Source: Cepaea nemoralis
Taxonomy: Eukaryota; Mollusca; Gastropoda; Stylommatophora; Helicidae
Direction of reading: 5' to 3'
NCBI GenBank assembly: GCA_014155875.1
Contig: JACEFZ010017671.1
Location: 1,117,001 to 1,181,000, forward strand
DNA: 64,000 bases
The translations under genes and the position numbers were made by a program. Below, in pieces: positions 47,730 through 58,754 of this stretch (position 1 is the first letter of the stretch; the number at the start of each line of letters is the position of its first letter). The notes below the pieces were generated by a model. It did not search any database. It was not told the DNA's origin and saw only the letters and a list, made by a program, of their open reading frames with translations.

Positions 47730-48340
47730 TAAAATGTGTTTGATTATGAAAGTGGTGAGATTGATACGATAAGTGTGAAGACGAAGACGATGATAGCGAT
47801 AATGGATTATGAAAAGGAAAAGTAGTCGGTGATCAGACTTTATGACACTTCCTTTATGGTTCGACATGCGACTGTGTTATAAAGCCACTGGCCATCGAAG
47901 AAAGTGGGTTTTGCTTTGATAAACTAATGTAATGTACACTCATCATCAAGTGTCATGTCGACTTGCGTGAACGATCATGTTTCTCCAACCTCGCTATTTG
48001 TTACACCATGTATCATATCGTGTGCTAACACCAATCCGTGCCATGACACATGGTTGCCAAGAATGCAGTTCTCTTTCAACAAATCTTTCCAGTTGTCACA
48101 ATATATTCTACTTTTAAAATATAGCTCAGACGTATTATCTTCATGCGCACAAGGAGTGTGCAAGATGTGGGTGTTGCTTTTATACCAAACTCATGGGGAA
48201 TTAATGTGTCTCGCTTTGCAATTTTGCATCTTGTTCTGTTGTTCTGCTATTTTCTGAAATGTTACTATTTTCACTGCGCCGGGTTCGCAGAGTGGCCTGT
48301 CGAAAGCGTCGAACACAGCACGAACTTCGTTGTTCCACCG
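47730..48340. other. no gene seen
   Basis: Unique sequence. The small frames lack any domain. Confidence 0.4.
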
Positions 48341-48344
48341 ACGA

Positions 48345-48640
48345 CCCCAGGGGTGTATCCGAAAAAACTGTACTAGTGAACAGAATGACTGAGTCCGAAA
48401 GCGAATCCGTGTTAAGTTTAAAAAGCACATAACTACACCTCTACCAAATCATAGAACTTTGCTCCAACCCATTAGAATGTTAGCAACTTTTGCTAAATCT
48501 CAGTCCCCGATGATCCCTGGGGTGTATCCGAAAACGAATCCATGTTAAGTTTAACGAGCACATAATTACAACTTTACGAGAACATAGAAGTTTGTTCGAA
48601 CCCACTAGAATGAAAGCTACTTGTGCTATATCTCAGTGCT
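48345..48640. repeat. ~150-bp tandem duplication, diverged
   Basis: Two neighbouring copies share GGGGTGTATCCGAAAA, CGAATCCGTGTTAAGTTTAA (CGAATCCATGTTAAGTTTAA in the second), AGCACATAA, AGAATG, and CTAAATCTCAGT / CTATATCTCAGT. Confidence 0.8.
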
Positions 48641-50080
48641 GTCGTATATTGCAGACAATATAATAATTTATATTTTTAAGATGATAAAAGCCTCATTCAT
48701 CACTGTTCCATCTGATAAGCGTTGGCGGTCTTGATTCGCACTCTCTCACGATCACCGAGAGCCGTAGATCAGGTCTCTTTACTTGTCTTGATTATGTTAC
48801 ACGGCCAAAGCCATCAGATCGTTTCTTTATTTGCTCTTTTCCCAATCATGATTAACAAACTATCCTGCACTATCTATATCTCAGTCATTTTAAGCCATTG
48901 ATAGTTACAACTTATCCTTTCAGACCATGGTAAGCACTAGCACCATCTTATCTCTGGATCTATGTAGAACAAGGGTCTCACTTAACTGTGGAGACAAGAG
49001 TCTCTAGCTGTATGTGAAATAACTACCATCATAGAACCACTGGATATCAGACAAACGAAACCAAAGACTGAATCTACAGAAATGTACAGTAGACAAGCGA
49101 AACACCACTCGGACAGGCTAGTGATAAACACTGAGAAGTAAACAGAAAGATTAAAGCAGCGATCAGTCTTCAGCATGGCTAAATAAGAAACGGATAAGTG
49201 CTGCCTCATACAAGAGAATGACACTGACTCACACTTGTCTATGATTTTGTGAAAGAACTTCCAATGTTCAAATAACAACGTTAGCTAAGGCTCACTCCAT
49301 GCGGTACTAAAAATATGCCCCTTGGACACATAATCAGCATCCTCACATCGGAAATACATGCATATAGAGATAGTTCAACATATAAGGCCACTTTCTTGCA
49401 GGTTATTGCTTGTACATTAAGTACCCATTCGGAATTTCCTTTGTGTTCTGTGATTCCCGTGGTAAATACAGCTCAAACTATAGAGCAGATAATCTAGCAT
49501 TAAGAATAACAATTTAACTGCTACATCAGTAGTTCGACCTTGTGGAAGATCAGCCATGTCATGTAATTATTGTCAATTGGAGACATTGTAAGAACAGTCC
49601 ATATTAAAACAATTCACAATTTGATAGCATCACACTCTAATGGTATAACATTACATGGAATTTACGGTCACAGCGAAAGCCAATTGAGAAGACCGATAGA
49701 CATCCTAAAGCAGGAGCTTAACCCCAGAACTACCACGGTTGTTTAGTAACACTGGTTACCAATGGGGTCTATCAGGACCCCACCACTTAATATAGTTAAA
49801 ACTAGAGACAGACTTTAACGTAATTTTGTTTGGTATTTATTAATCACTACAAACTATAATATCATCAAATGGTAAATCAGAAGACGATATCGAAAATAGC
49901 TGCAATAAGACAAACCAACTCATTGGACAAATGGCACCAATACTAAAGCACAAACATGTATCAATAGTTACTAAAAAAAAGCACTCCACAACACAGTCTT
50001 CCTACCAACACAATGTTACCAATGCCAAACCTGGACATTGACCAAAAAAAAAAAAGAGAAAAGAAAAAACAATCACAACA
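48641..50080. other. no gene seen; weak LINE-like segment near 48.72 kb
   Basis: The segment 48715-48830 resembles 34590-34700 (AAGCGTTGGCGGTC / AAGCGTGGGCGGTC and the following GATCACC...GATCAG pattern), so it is probably a shared dispersed repeat. The rest shows nothing recognisable. Confidence 0.4.
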
Positions 50081-50084
50081 ACAG

Positions 50085-50375
50085 GGATGAGATTCTTGAG
50101 AAGAATACTTAATGTATCAAGAAGAGATAAGATCAGAAATGAATAAATTAGGACTAAAGTGCAGCACTAGATTTTATTAGAAGGCAGAAGTCAAATGGTT
50201 TGGCCATGCAACTAGGTTACCAACTAACAGTATACCACAACAAGCAATGGTGTACAGACCAAATGGAAGCAGAGGAAGAGGCCGACCACGTAAACGATAG
50301 GCGGAGGGAATAGCATAGGCCATGGGCATATCGATACATGAAGCCCATAAACGGGCACTTTCCCGCGGTTTATAC
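50085..50375 (+). mobile_element. RTE-like LINE 3' portion
   Basis: Interrupted frame with MRFLRRILNVSRRDKI, KWFGHATRLPTNSIPQQ (one frame change) and SRGRGRPRKR, then GISIHEAHKRALSRGLY. This is the C-terminal end of the RT polyprotein. Its last 36 bp (50340-50375) recur at 7265-7300. It abuts copy 1 of the next element. Confidence 0.65.
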
Positions 50376-50933
50376 CAGGATCTGGATGATCAATGGGAAA
50401 CGTTGAAGAATTCAATCAATGTGGCTACAGAAACAATTATTCCAAAATTAAAGAAGGTGGGTCGTAAGAAATGGATGACTGGGGAAATTTTACACCTCAT
50501 GGAAACAAGAAGACTCAACAAAAATAATTCTGTCAAATATGAAGAAATTCACAGACAAGTCAGAATATTATGTAAGGAGGCAAAAGAAGCATGGCTTGAG
50601 GAAAAGTGCTTAGAAATTGAAAGCCAACACAACAGTCAAAATACAAAATTAGTGCACAAAAGAACTCAGGAACTTACTAATAAAAGAACAAGTACATCAA
50701 CAGGGTGTCTAAAAACTGAAGATGGCAAAATCATAATAGAAAACGACCAGATTCTACATGTATGGACAGATTATGTGAAACACCTTTATGATGATAACAG
50801 AGACGAACAGTATGATATTAGATTTAATAATGAAGGACCGCCAATTTTGGAGATGGAGGTTCGAAATGTTCTTAAGCATATGAAAGCTGGCAAGGCCCCC
50901 GGTGCAGATAACATCACAACAGAAATGATTTAA
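50322..50933 (+). pseudogene. LINE polyprotein fragment, RT N-terminal region
   Basis: Open frame covering the end of the preceding 3' fragment, the linker and the first RT block, closed by a TAA that copy 2 does not have (TTTAAGC versus TTAAAGC). Copy 2 has its own, different stop, so the two decayed separately. Confidence 0.8.
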
Positions 50934-51750
50934 GCTTTAGAAGAATTTGGACTAGAGCAAGTCACCAGACTGCTGAACACATTATATGATACTGGAGATA
51001 TACCTCCTGAATTATGTAACTCTGTATTTATTGCAATCCCAAAGAAATCAGGAACCTTGGAATGTGATCAACATAGAACAATTAGTATCATGAGTCACAT
51101 CACAAAGATTTTGCTAAGAATTATCATGCAAAGAATGAGGAAGAATATACAACCTGAAATAGGGGAAGAACAATGTGGGTTTGTAGAAGGAAAGGGTACA
51201 GTAAATGCTGTGTATATGCTGCGAACAGTTATTGAACGTTCTATAGAAGTAAACAAGGATATACATCTTTGCTTTATTGACTATACAAAGGCTTTTGATA
51301 GAGTTAGACATGTCAACATGGTGGATATGCTTGCAGATCTACAAATTGATGGGAAAGACATTAGACTTATAAAAAACATATATTGGAAACAACAAGCTGC
51401 AATAAGGATTGATAATGAAGTGGGACAGTATCAGCCAATTAAGAGAGGTGTTAGGCAGGGATGTGTAATGTCTCCAGATCTTTTTTCCCTATACAGTGAA
51501 CATATTTTCAGAAATGTAGAGGATATAAATGGAATCAGCATTGGAGGACGAAACATCAATAACATTAGATATGCAGATGATACAGTATTAATTGCAGACA
51601 ATGCGCAGGACCTGCAACAATTAGTAGTTGCGGTTGTTGTACACAGTGAGCAACTGGGGTTAGAATTAAATTGTAAAAAGACTCAGGTTATGGTCGTCAC
51701 TAGGAAGGAAGAAGTGCCACAATGTAATATACAAGTAAATGGAAATAATA
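50374..51750 (+). mobile_element. RTE-like LINE copy 1 (RT domain; truncated at both ends)
   Basis: Nearly identical to 53046-54050, so the two are recent relatives. It holds the linker and reverse transcriptase: KAGKAPGADNITTEMI, DQHRTISIMSHITKILLRII, LCFIDYTKAFDRVRHVN, GVRQGCVMSPDLFSLYSEH, INNIRYADDTVLIADNA (YADD), LNCKKTQVMVV. There is an in-frame TAA at 50931-50933. No endonuclease is present. The end is (AAT)n-like (51740-51765), followed at once by the leader of copy 2. Confidence 0.9.
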
Positions 51751-51866
51751 ATAATAAAATTAATAAGTTATGTGGACTTCCGGTACAATGGCGACAAGAT
51801 GAAGCGTTACTTTTCGGAGGGTCGCTATTTAGTGTTTTTCATTGGATTTCGTGTGATTTCCTTTGA
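51057..51866 (+). pseudogene. LINE reverse-transcriptase fragment with intact catalytic block
   Basis: Contains the palm motifs FIDYTKAFDRV (first catalytic Asp) and YADD, in frame and uninterrupted. It lacks the thumb and the 3' part, so a working enzyme is not expected. The last 35 codons belong to the leader of copy 2. Confidence 0.85.
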
Positions 51867-52133
51867 ATTCCCTGTGAATAGTGTTTCCCTGTGGATTATG
51901 TGATGTTATATTGTGTTCCTTTTATTGGAAGTTTTCAAATGAAGCCACGGAAGGCAGGTGGTGGATGTAATTTTGAGGGCAGCCGACAGATATTTGTGGG
52001 TCATGGCCTCGAGTTACACGACGGCAGGCAGAAGAACTCTTCTTGAGTCAATGGCTGCGGTCTCCGACCAGTAAGGTCACTGCCATAGAGGAAAGCAACG
52101 GCAAACTACCTCTTTAAAAGTGCCTAGTATATC

Positions 52134-52865
52134 ATGATTCGCTTAACGACCGATCATCGCAAGACAAGGACAGAGACGTTAAAATTAGCAACTTGGAACG
52201 TTAGGACGTTAAACAACGACGGAACATTAGAGAACATAAAACAAGAAATTGAAAGGGAAAAAATTAATATTTTAGGTATGTGCGAAACGAGATGGACAGG
52301 AGCAGGCATTAAGATAGAGGAAGATTTCAAGATTATTTATTCTAGAGGTGAAGATCGTCATAGAGGAGTGGCAATTATTTTGGACCGGAAAACATTAACA
52401 TCTAATCAAGGATATTGGGCCGTGTCGGACAGAGGTCTACTAGTTAAATTAAGTGGCAGACCTTTTAGCATAAATATTATTTAAGTATATGCCCCAACAG
52501 GAGAATCCAGTGAAGATAGGGTAGAAGAAGTTTATAATGACATAGAGTTTGCCTTAAAGAAATGTAAAAATTCAGAAATAAACATCATAATAGGGGACTT
52601 CAATGCAAGAGAAGGAAATCAAGGGGATAGATACACAGTAGGAAACTATGGATTAGGAGAGAGAAATGAAAGAGGATACAGACTCGTAGAGTGGGCAAAA
52701 GAACAGGAAATGATTGTAGGAAATACCTGGTTCAAACAACACCCTAGAAGATTACGGACATGGAGGAGTCCGGATAGCAGGATTAGAAACCAGATTGACT
52801 ACATTCTGATTAGCAGAAGATTTAGAAACGCATAACAATAGCAAAAACAGTTCCCAGTGCTGATT
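52134..52865 (+). pseudogene. LINE apurinic/apyrimidinic-like endonuclease domain, broken
   Basis: LKLATWNVRTLNNDGTLENI, MCETRWTGAG (catalytic Glu), a TAA at 52482-52484, then VYAPTGESSEDRV, IIIGDFNAREG (Asp/Asn pair) and RNQIDYILISRR. A one-base shift near 52829 follows, and in the next frame ADCYSDHRLLTG carries the catalytic SDH. All active-site motifs are visible, but one stop and one frameshift separate them. The enzyme normally nicks the target DNA for target-primed reverse transcription. It resembles the endonucleases misnamed craniofacial development protein 2-like. Confidence 0.85.
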
Positions 52866-52897
52866 GTTATAGTGACCACAGATTACTCACAGGAACA

Positions 52898-53992
52898 TTG
52901 AGGATAAAGTTGAAGAAAGTCAAGTATATAACAGGAAACACTAAATATGATTTGGGTACATTGAGTAATGACAAGGAAATACAAAACATATTCAACATAG
53001 AAGTACAGAACAGATTTGAAATTTTGTCTGATCTAGAGATCCTATTCCAGGATATGGATGATCAATGGGAAACGTTGAAGAATTCAATCAATGTGGCTGC
53101 AGAAACAACTATTCCAAAATTAAAGAAGGTGGGTCGTAAGAAATGGATGACTGAAGAAATTTTACACCTCATGGAAACAAGAAGACTCAACAAAAATAAT
53201 TCTGTCAAATATGAAGAAATTCACAGACAAGTCAGAACATTATGTAAGGAGGCAAAAGAAGCATGGCTTGAGGAAAAGTGCTTAGAAATTGAAAGCCAAC
53301 ACAACAGTCAAAATACCAAATGAGTGCACACAAGAATTCAGGAACTTACTAATAAAAGAACAAGTACATCAACAGGGTGTCTAAAAACTGAAGATGGCAA
53401 AATCATAATAGAAAAAGACCAGATTCTACAGGTATGGACAGATTATGTGAAACACCTTTATGATGATAACAGAGACGAACAGTATGATATTAGATTTAAT
53501 AATGAAGGACCGCCAATTATGGAGATGGAGGTTCGAAATGTTCTTAAGCATATGAAAGCTGGCAAGGCCCCCGGTGCAGATAACATCACAACAGAAATGA
53601 TTAAAGCTTTAGAAGAATTTGGACTAGATCAAGTCACCAGTCTGCTGAACACATTATATGATACTGGAGATATACCTCCTGAATTATGTAACTCTATATT
53701 TATTGCAATCCTAAAGAAATCAGGAACCTTGGAATGTGATCAACATAGAACAATTAGTATCATGAGTCACATCACAAAGATTTTGCTAAGAATTATCATG
53801 CAAAGAATGAGGAAGAAGATACAACCTGAAATAGGGGAAGAACAATGTGGGTTTGTAGAAGGAAAGGGTACAGTAAATGCGGTGTATATGCTGCGAACAG
53901 TTATTGAACGTGCTATAGAAGTAAACAAGGATATACATCTTTGCTTTATTGACTATAAATGGAATCAGCATTGGAGGACGAACCATCAATAA
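52898..53992 (+). pseudogene. LINE RT region of copy 2, interrupted
   Basis: Linker and first RT block as in copy 1, with a TGA at 53321-53323 (AAATGAGTG versus AAATTAGTG in copy 1). The frame then runs to FIDY and shifts out of frame because of the 242-bp loss. It cannot encode a full reverse transcriptase. Confidence 0.85.
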
Positions 53993-54048
53993 CATTAGAT
54001 ATGCAGATGATACAGAATTAAATTGTAAAAAGACTCAGGTTATGGTCG

Positions 54049-54815
54049 TCAGAATGAAGCTATGCGCATTATTCTTGGATGTACAAGAGATACAGCATGC
54101 AGGCGATGCGCTACCTTCTTTGATTTTCCAACCATTGAAGAGAGAATACAAGGTTGCAGGGCACGCGCCTACCTTAGAATTAACGCAAACACACAACATC
54201 CACTGCATAGTGAAATTAGGAAGGTGAAGGGCAGCAGGTTAAAAAGAGGACGGTCGTGGATGGGTCAAGTGCAGTAAGTAAAGCAATAACATGGCTCGAG
54301 ACACAGACATTCACTAGGGCTTGTTTCCTTAGCGACTCAATGAACATGATCAAGAGGATAGAGGAGGGGTCGATCCGAAGAGAATGGTTGCTGCCTCTAG
54401 AGCGGTCTCGGCTGGCAAAGATTAGATTCATCTTCGTGCCAGGGCATGCGGGAGTACAAGGAAATGAGCGGGCTGACAAGCTCGCAGGTGAGGCTACTGT
54501 GGAGGGCGGACGCGCCATGGACCAGGCCGACATTCTGAATGCTCTACGAGAAGTAAGACTTTTGCGAGAACCAAGTGATGACTGTGAATCTACAACAATG
54601 GCCAGACTGCGAGAGCAGCAAATTAAAAGAGGGGTGGCCAAACAAGAACACTACGCAGGAAGCCAAAGAAGATTGATAAACCAACACAGAACTCGCGTCG
54701 TTAGCCACTACACGTTGCGGGATTTGCTGAGGAGGGGATCCGAGCACTTATGGACTGAATGGTTCGATGTGCAATGAGGATGATCTGTCGCCTAACTAAC
54801 TAACTAACTAACTTG
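54049..54815 (+). mobile_element. 3' end of a different LINE (RNase-H type) with (CTAA)n tail
   Basis: 54049-54275 encodes NEAMRIILGCTRDTACRRCA and LRINANTQHPLHSEIRK, the region after an RT. 54280-54777 encodes an RNase H domain and C-terminal tail. The element ends in CTAACTAACTAACTAACTAA (54793-54812). The join to RTE copy 2 at 54048 has no spacer. Confidence 0.75.
54256..54777 (+). CDS. RNase H domain of a LINE (partial)
   Basis: Open frame of 173 codons. CFLSDSMNMIKRIEEGS carries the second acidic site (SDS), and IRFIFVPGHAGVQGNERADK carries the HAG...NE.AD signature of LINE/bacterial-type RNase H. The first acidic strand is lost before 54280. A basic C-terminal part follows (RLREQQIKRGVAKQEHY). 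The domain would remove the RNA template during reverse transcription. As a fragment without RT it has no expected function; it belongs to the I-superfamily style of LINE. Confidence 0.75.
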   Translation: MDGSSAVSKAITWLETQTFTRACFLSDSMNMIKRIEEGSIRREWLLPLERSRLAKIRFIFVPGHAGVQGNERADKLAGEATVEGGRAMDQADILNALREVRLLREPSDDCESTTMARLREQQIKRGVAKQEHYAGSQRRLINQHRTRVVSHYTLRDLLRRGSEHLWTEWFDVQ

Positions 54816-54829
54816 TTAGAGAAAATTAC

Positions 54830-55535
54830 CAAAATTTACTACGGCTCATACCATCATCATCAACTTTGTCTGAAGCCAGGGGAGAACACCGGAGCATCTT
54901 TCTACACCGGACCAGAATTTCGGGCAAGTCAAATTGTCTGTTGATATTTATGTGCATTCTGTTCGGTGTTTTAGAATTAGTTATTCGGAATCTCTTTCCA
55001 TGGCCTGTTTGTCTGCGTCGTAAGTGTGCGGGCGGTTGGTAGGGCTACGTTTGTGCCAGATAAATAATTTTTTTCCCGGCACAAAAGTACGCTCTGTACT
55101 AACAGCGGCAAGATCGTTACTAATATATTATTGTGGCGACCTCACTGCTGTCTAGAACCTGTATCGACTTGTAATAGTCTTTATCTGTTGTTACTATACG
55201 TCCTCAGTGTTTCTTGTTCATGTAAATAAATATGTTCGTCTGCGTCGAGTTTAGTTTATATCTCTAGTAGGAGTTTTCGTGTGTCCTGTAGTGTGAATTT
55301 ATTTTTATATATACGGCAACAGCAAATTGTCACGGTCAGGCAGATTATTATCTTCATCGTCACACTTAGTACATCTTTGGTCTGGAACATCGCCTTAAAA
55401 CATTGGTAAGTCATTTTGTCATTCTACTCAGTCTACACACCATTAACATTCTAACTTTTAAACATCCATACGATATATCATCACAGACATACATATTGCT
55501 TTTCCGCAGTTAATTTTACAGCATAGTAGTTCACA
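54830..55535 (+). other. leader / possible 5' LTR of the following gag element
   Basis: AT-rich, with AATAAA (about 55226) and a long T/A-rich stretch before ACGGCAACAGCAAATTGTCA (55313-55332). That arrangement could be the R/U5 part of an LTR followed by a primer-binding site. No matching second LTR was found, so this is tentative. Confidence 0.3.
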
Positions 55536-56695
55536 ATGGCGTCGTTAGAAGATTTCTAGCTATGGGAGAAAGATGCGGCTTGTCTGGCCAGGACCTTATG
55601 GCATGACGCAAACAAGAATTAAACGATTTCCAGCCGCAGAAACGAGAAGAAAGAGCATCGGCTAAAGAGGCTAGAGAATTGCAAGCAGCTCTTGACAAAG
55701 AAGCTAGAGAATTACAAGCAGCTCGTGAAAAAGAAGATAGAGACTTACAAGCAGCTTTAGAAAAAGAAAAGTTGGCAGCAGAGAAAGATATCAAAGAACG
55801 AGAACTTGCGATAGAAATGGAAAGACTGATAGCAGAAAGGGAGAGGCTTGCATTTGAGAAAGATAAACTGACATCCGAGTTAGTAATGAAGGACAAAGAG
55901 ATAGAAGGGAACTAAAAAGTAAAGACTCTTGAGAAAGACAAGGAAGCGGAAATAGCTCAAGCAAAGTTACAAGCGAAATCGGTAGACCCCATCAAACGGT
56001 ACCAGGGTCTTATCAGAAATTTTACACAAGGCGATTCTATTTCAGCATGAATAATTAATTTTGAAGTGCTAATTAAAAATTACAAAGTACCAACCGAAAA
56101 GTGGCCCATACTATTTCACCGTCATTTAGCTCTTGAACCTTTGAAGGTCGTAGAGGTCATTCCGGAAAGCATACGAACCAACTACACCTATATTAGAGGC
56201 AGAGTCTTGTCACATTTTCTTTGGATCAAGCTGGCTTACGGAACGAAATTTAAAACGCTGGCACCAAAGGCAAACCAGACTTTCTTGGACTATGTATCAG
56301 AAACAACTTCTCTCTTTGACAAGTGGCTCCAGTCAGCCGACGTCGGTGCTGATTTTAATAAACTCCGTGATCTCATGCTAAGAGACAAATTACTTTCTTC
56401 AGTACCGGAACCAATGTCTACATGTCTTGTGGAAAACAAGTGCACGCCATTACCAGAAATGGAAGCCAAAGGTGAGGCATACTATAATGCACATAGGGAG
56501 AGTTTTGCTGAAGGAGCTCAACCTGAGTTAGTGATAGGTGTTAGTGCGAGAATACCCAATCAAAGATACCACAGTAGACCTAACAGATTCTCACAATATG
56601 GTAAGCAGTACAGAGGTAGAGGACCATACCACATGAGAGGCAACCCACACAGAGAACCAGATGGACCTAGAAAAGGTTACTTAATGCAATTGTAA
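55536..56695 (+). pseudogene. LTR-retrotransposon gag (SCAN-like), broken
   Basis: ATG at 55536 (MASLEDF) meets a stop at once; a one-base shift gives AMGERCGLSGQDLMA, the usual gag start in many spiralian Gypsy elements. A charged coiled coil follows (about 55660-55910: EKEDRDLQAALEKEKLAAEK and similar), then a capsid-like domain (56066-56500: KWPILFHRHLALEPLKVVEV, NQTFLDYVSETTSLFDKWLQ, LRDLMLRDKLLSSVPEPM), and a basic Arg/Tyr/Gly-rich tail without a clear CCHC knuckle. In-frame stops lie near 55605, at 55913 and at 56048. No pol follows. Confidence 0.75.
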
Positions 56696-57000
56696 CAGAA
56701 GTAGGGTATTAGTAGTATTTAGGTGGGAAACGGCTACAGCACGATTGAGCATCGGGGTGGAATGAGAGGAGAGATGCTCAAGTCGTGACGTAGTGGGTTG
56801 TTAAGGGGCAGTCAAGATCAGGGCCTGGAACTGTGAGGACGCCATGTTAGGTCCAGCTGTCATCAAGACGAATAAACCATATTTATAAAGAACCAATTGA
56901 GTCAAGTCATCTTGTATGAGTTCGCTTTGTTACAATAGCGAAATGGCGCCAAAGAACCAGGATGCTTAGTTGGAGATTGTCGCGGCGGGAGTCATAACAA
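56696..57000 (+). other. possible LTR fragment after gag
   Basis: Contains AATAAA (about 56871), TTTATAAAG, and a TTACA end followed by AGCGAAATGGCGCC, which could be an LTR end plus primer-binding site. The evidence is thin and no duplicate was seen. Confidence 0.25.
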
Positions 57001-57770
57001 ACCACTATCTACGTCGACACCTTGAAGAAACTCGAAGAGGCAGCTTCAAAATGTAAAAGGTCCTTGTTCTGCTCAAACCAATTGTCCGGAGACAGAGTTA
57101 TTTCAGCACGATTCTACACGCAAGTTGAACGTAAACCAAAGAACTTGGAAAGATGGCCAATATTGTAGGTGAGAAGTACAGCAGCCAAAAGCCCGGCTAG
57201 GGGTGGTTGACTGTAATTAATTGTCAAGATTTTCGCTGTACAGACCTCCTATCAAAATTTTCAACTGTACAGGCGGTACTTGTCAAGAAAGGCATGAAGA
57301 CTGGTTTGATATAAGGAGTGCGGTGCCTGCGAGTGTCATCATTTTGCTGAAAGTCGAGCCAGTTTGATACAACGGAACAAGAATTTTGCTGAAGGTCGGT
57401 CCTGGGTCATCATGCTACTGAAAAATTGTTTCAGGTGAGCAAGAATTTTCAAATAACTCCATCAAGTTGAGCCCTTGCCTTCAATCAAAGTTGCAAAGGT
57501 TAATTAAAGACTTTAAGATTTACTCGCCTCCAACCAAAATTTCAGAGGTTACTCAAAAGAAACAAAAACTTTAAGACTTACGTGACTACAATTCAAAATT
57601 TTTCCATGTTGAGTTCGGACAACTTATATCATCAAGGCAAAATAATGGAAATGACCATTAACAATCAGGACAGAAGATAAATACCTCGTTCTTTCATCGA
57701 TTGACCTATATTTTTTTGGACGCAGTCAGACTATCTTTGGGCTCCACTGCATATGAGAGCCGCTAGCTGA
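57001..57770. other. no gene seen
   Basis: Non-repetitive sequence with recurring short words such as TTTTGCTGAAAGTC / TTTTGCTGAAGGTC. No gene is supported. Confidence 0.4.
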
Positions 57771-57774
57771 TCCT

Positions 57775-58065
57775 TTTGTCGTGCCCTATCGAGGCCTGTG
57801 AAGTTTTGTCGTGCCCTATCGAGGCCTGTGAAGTTTTGTCGTGCCCTATCGAGGCCTGTGAGGTTTTGTCGTGCCCTATCGAGGCCTGTGAAGTTTTGTC
57901 GTGCCCTATCGAGGCCTGTGAAGTTTTGTCGTGCCCTATCGAGGCCTGTGAAGGTTTTGTCGTGCCCTATCGAGGCCTGTGAAGTTTTGTCGTGCCCTAT
58001 CGAGGCCTGTGAAGTTTTGTCGTGCCCTATCGAGGCCTGTGGAGTACAGTCGTGCCTATCGAGCC
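57775..58065. repeat. 30-bp minisatellite, ~9 units
   Basis: Units of TTTTGTCGTGCCCTATCGAG followed by GCCTGTGAAG, with one extra G at about 57953 and a degenerate last unit. The period of 30 keeps frames open on both strands; these are not genes. Confidence 0.95.
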
Positions 58066-58319
58066 CAGTTGAGCATTTTTGGTCCTTACTGAAGCCGCTT
58101 TGTCGATCTTGGTTCAAGTACTCGAGTACCGGGTTTCTCAAACTCAGTAGACAGAGACATAGACGCCAAGGACTTCATTTTCGATTGGAAAGATAACCTC
58201 AACAAGAAGAAGGGTAACATATTTGATATTAGATAGAAAATAATTGAATTTCAGGAGGACGATAACATCCTTTAGTTAATTAATTTAGATATTAATAAGA
58301 ATTGATTGTTTGTTAGCTT

Positions 58320-58345
58320 GGCCTGTATAAATATTTCAGCATAGC
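58320..58345 (+). promoter_or_regulatory. possible TATA promoter
   Basis: CCTGTATAAATATTTCAGCA contains GTATAAATA about 430 bp before the unrecognised reading frame. Because the flanking DNA is AT-rich, chance occurrence is possible. Confidence 0.3.
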
Positions 58346-58754
58346 AGACCCATCACAGCACAGTGGAGAAACAGGCATAATTTCGCCTGAGTTCAAGACG
58401 AGTTTTTTTTCTCCAGGTACCAAAGAATATGCAGAAGAAGAAGTAGAAATATTGTTTCAGGTTGATAGAAATTTCAAAGGAAGTTAAAATGAATTACCTA
58501 CATGTAGAATTACAACGTATCAGTACATGGTTAGGAGAGTTAAAGGTAGGCAGTTAGTGAAGTAGAGAATTTTAGTAGGAAACGTTGAAGAACAGAACGA
58601 CTAGACAAGACCCTTATAGATTATGAGTAGACTGTAATGGAGTAGGAAAGAATAACAGGAGACAGCCATTGCTTAATAAAGACAGAAGACAATATGGTTA
58701 TGACGAACCAAGGCCTGATGTATATAGAGTAAAAGACGGTGAAGAACAGACGTA

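Larger units (their letters stand above)
51770..54048 (+). mobile_element. RTE-like LINE copy 2 (5' leader, endonuclease, partly deleted RT)
   Basis: Starts with a 360-bp leader (TTCCGGTACAATGGCGACAA) that contains GAAAGCAACGGCAAACTACC (52091-52110), almost the SINE-A core. Then come the endonuclease and the RT. Compared with copy 1, 242 bp are missing at 53956 (copy 1 51286-51527) and 78 bp at 54016 (copy 1 51586-51663). The first removes most of the palm between FIDY and the YADD block. At 54048 it stops abruptly and another LINE begins. Confidence 0.85.

Noticed and set aside
54216..54641. 141-codon minus-strand frame
   Set aside because: Lies antisense to the recognisable RNase H domain.
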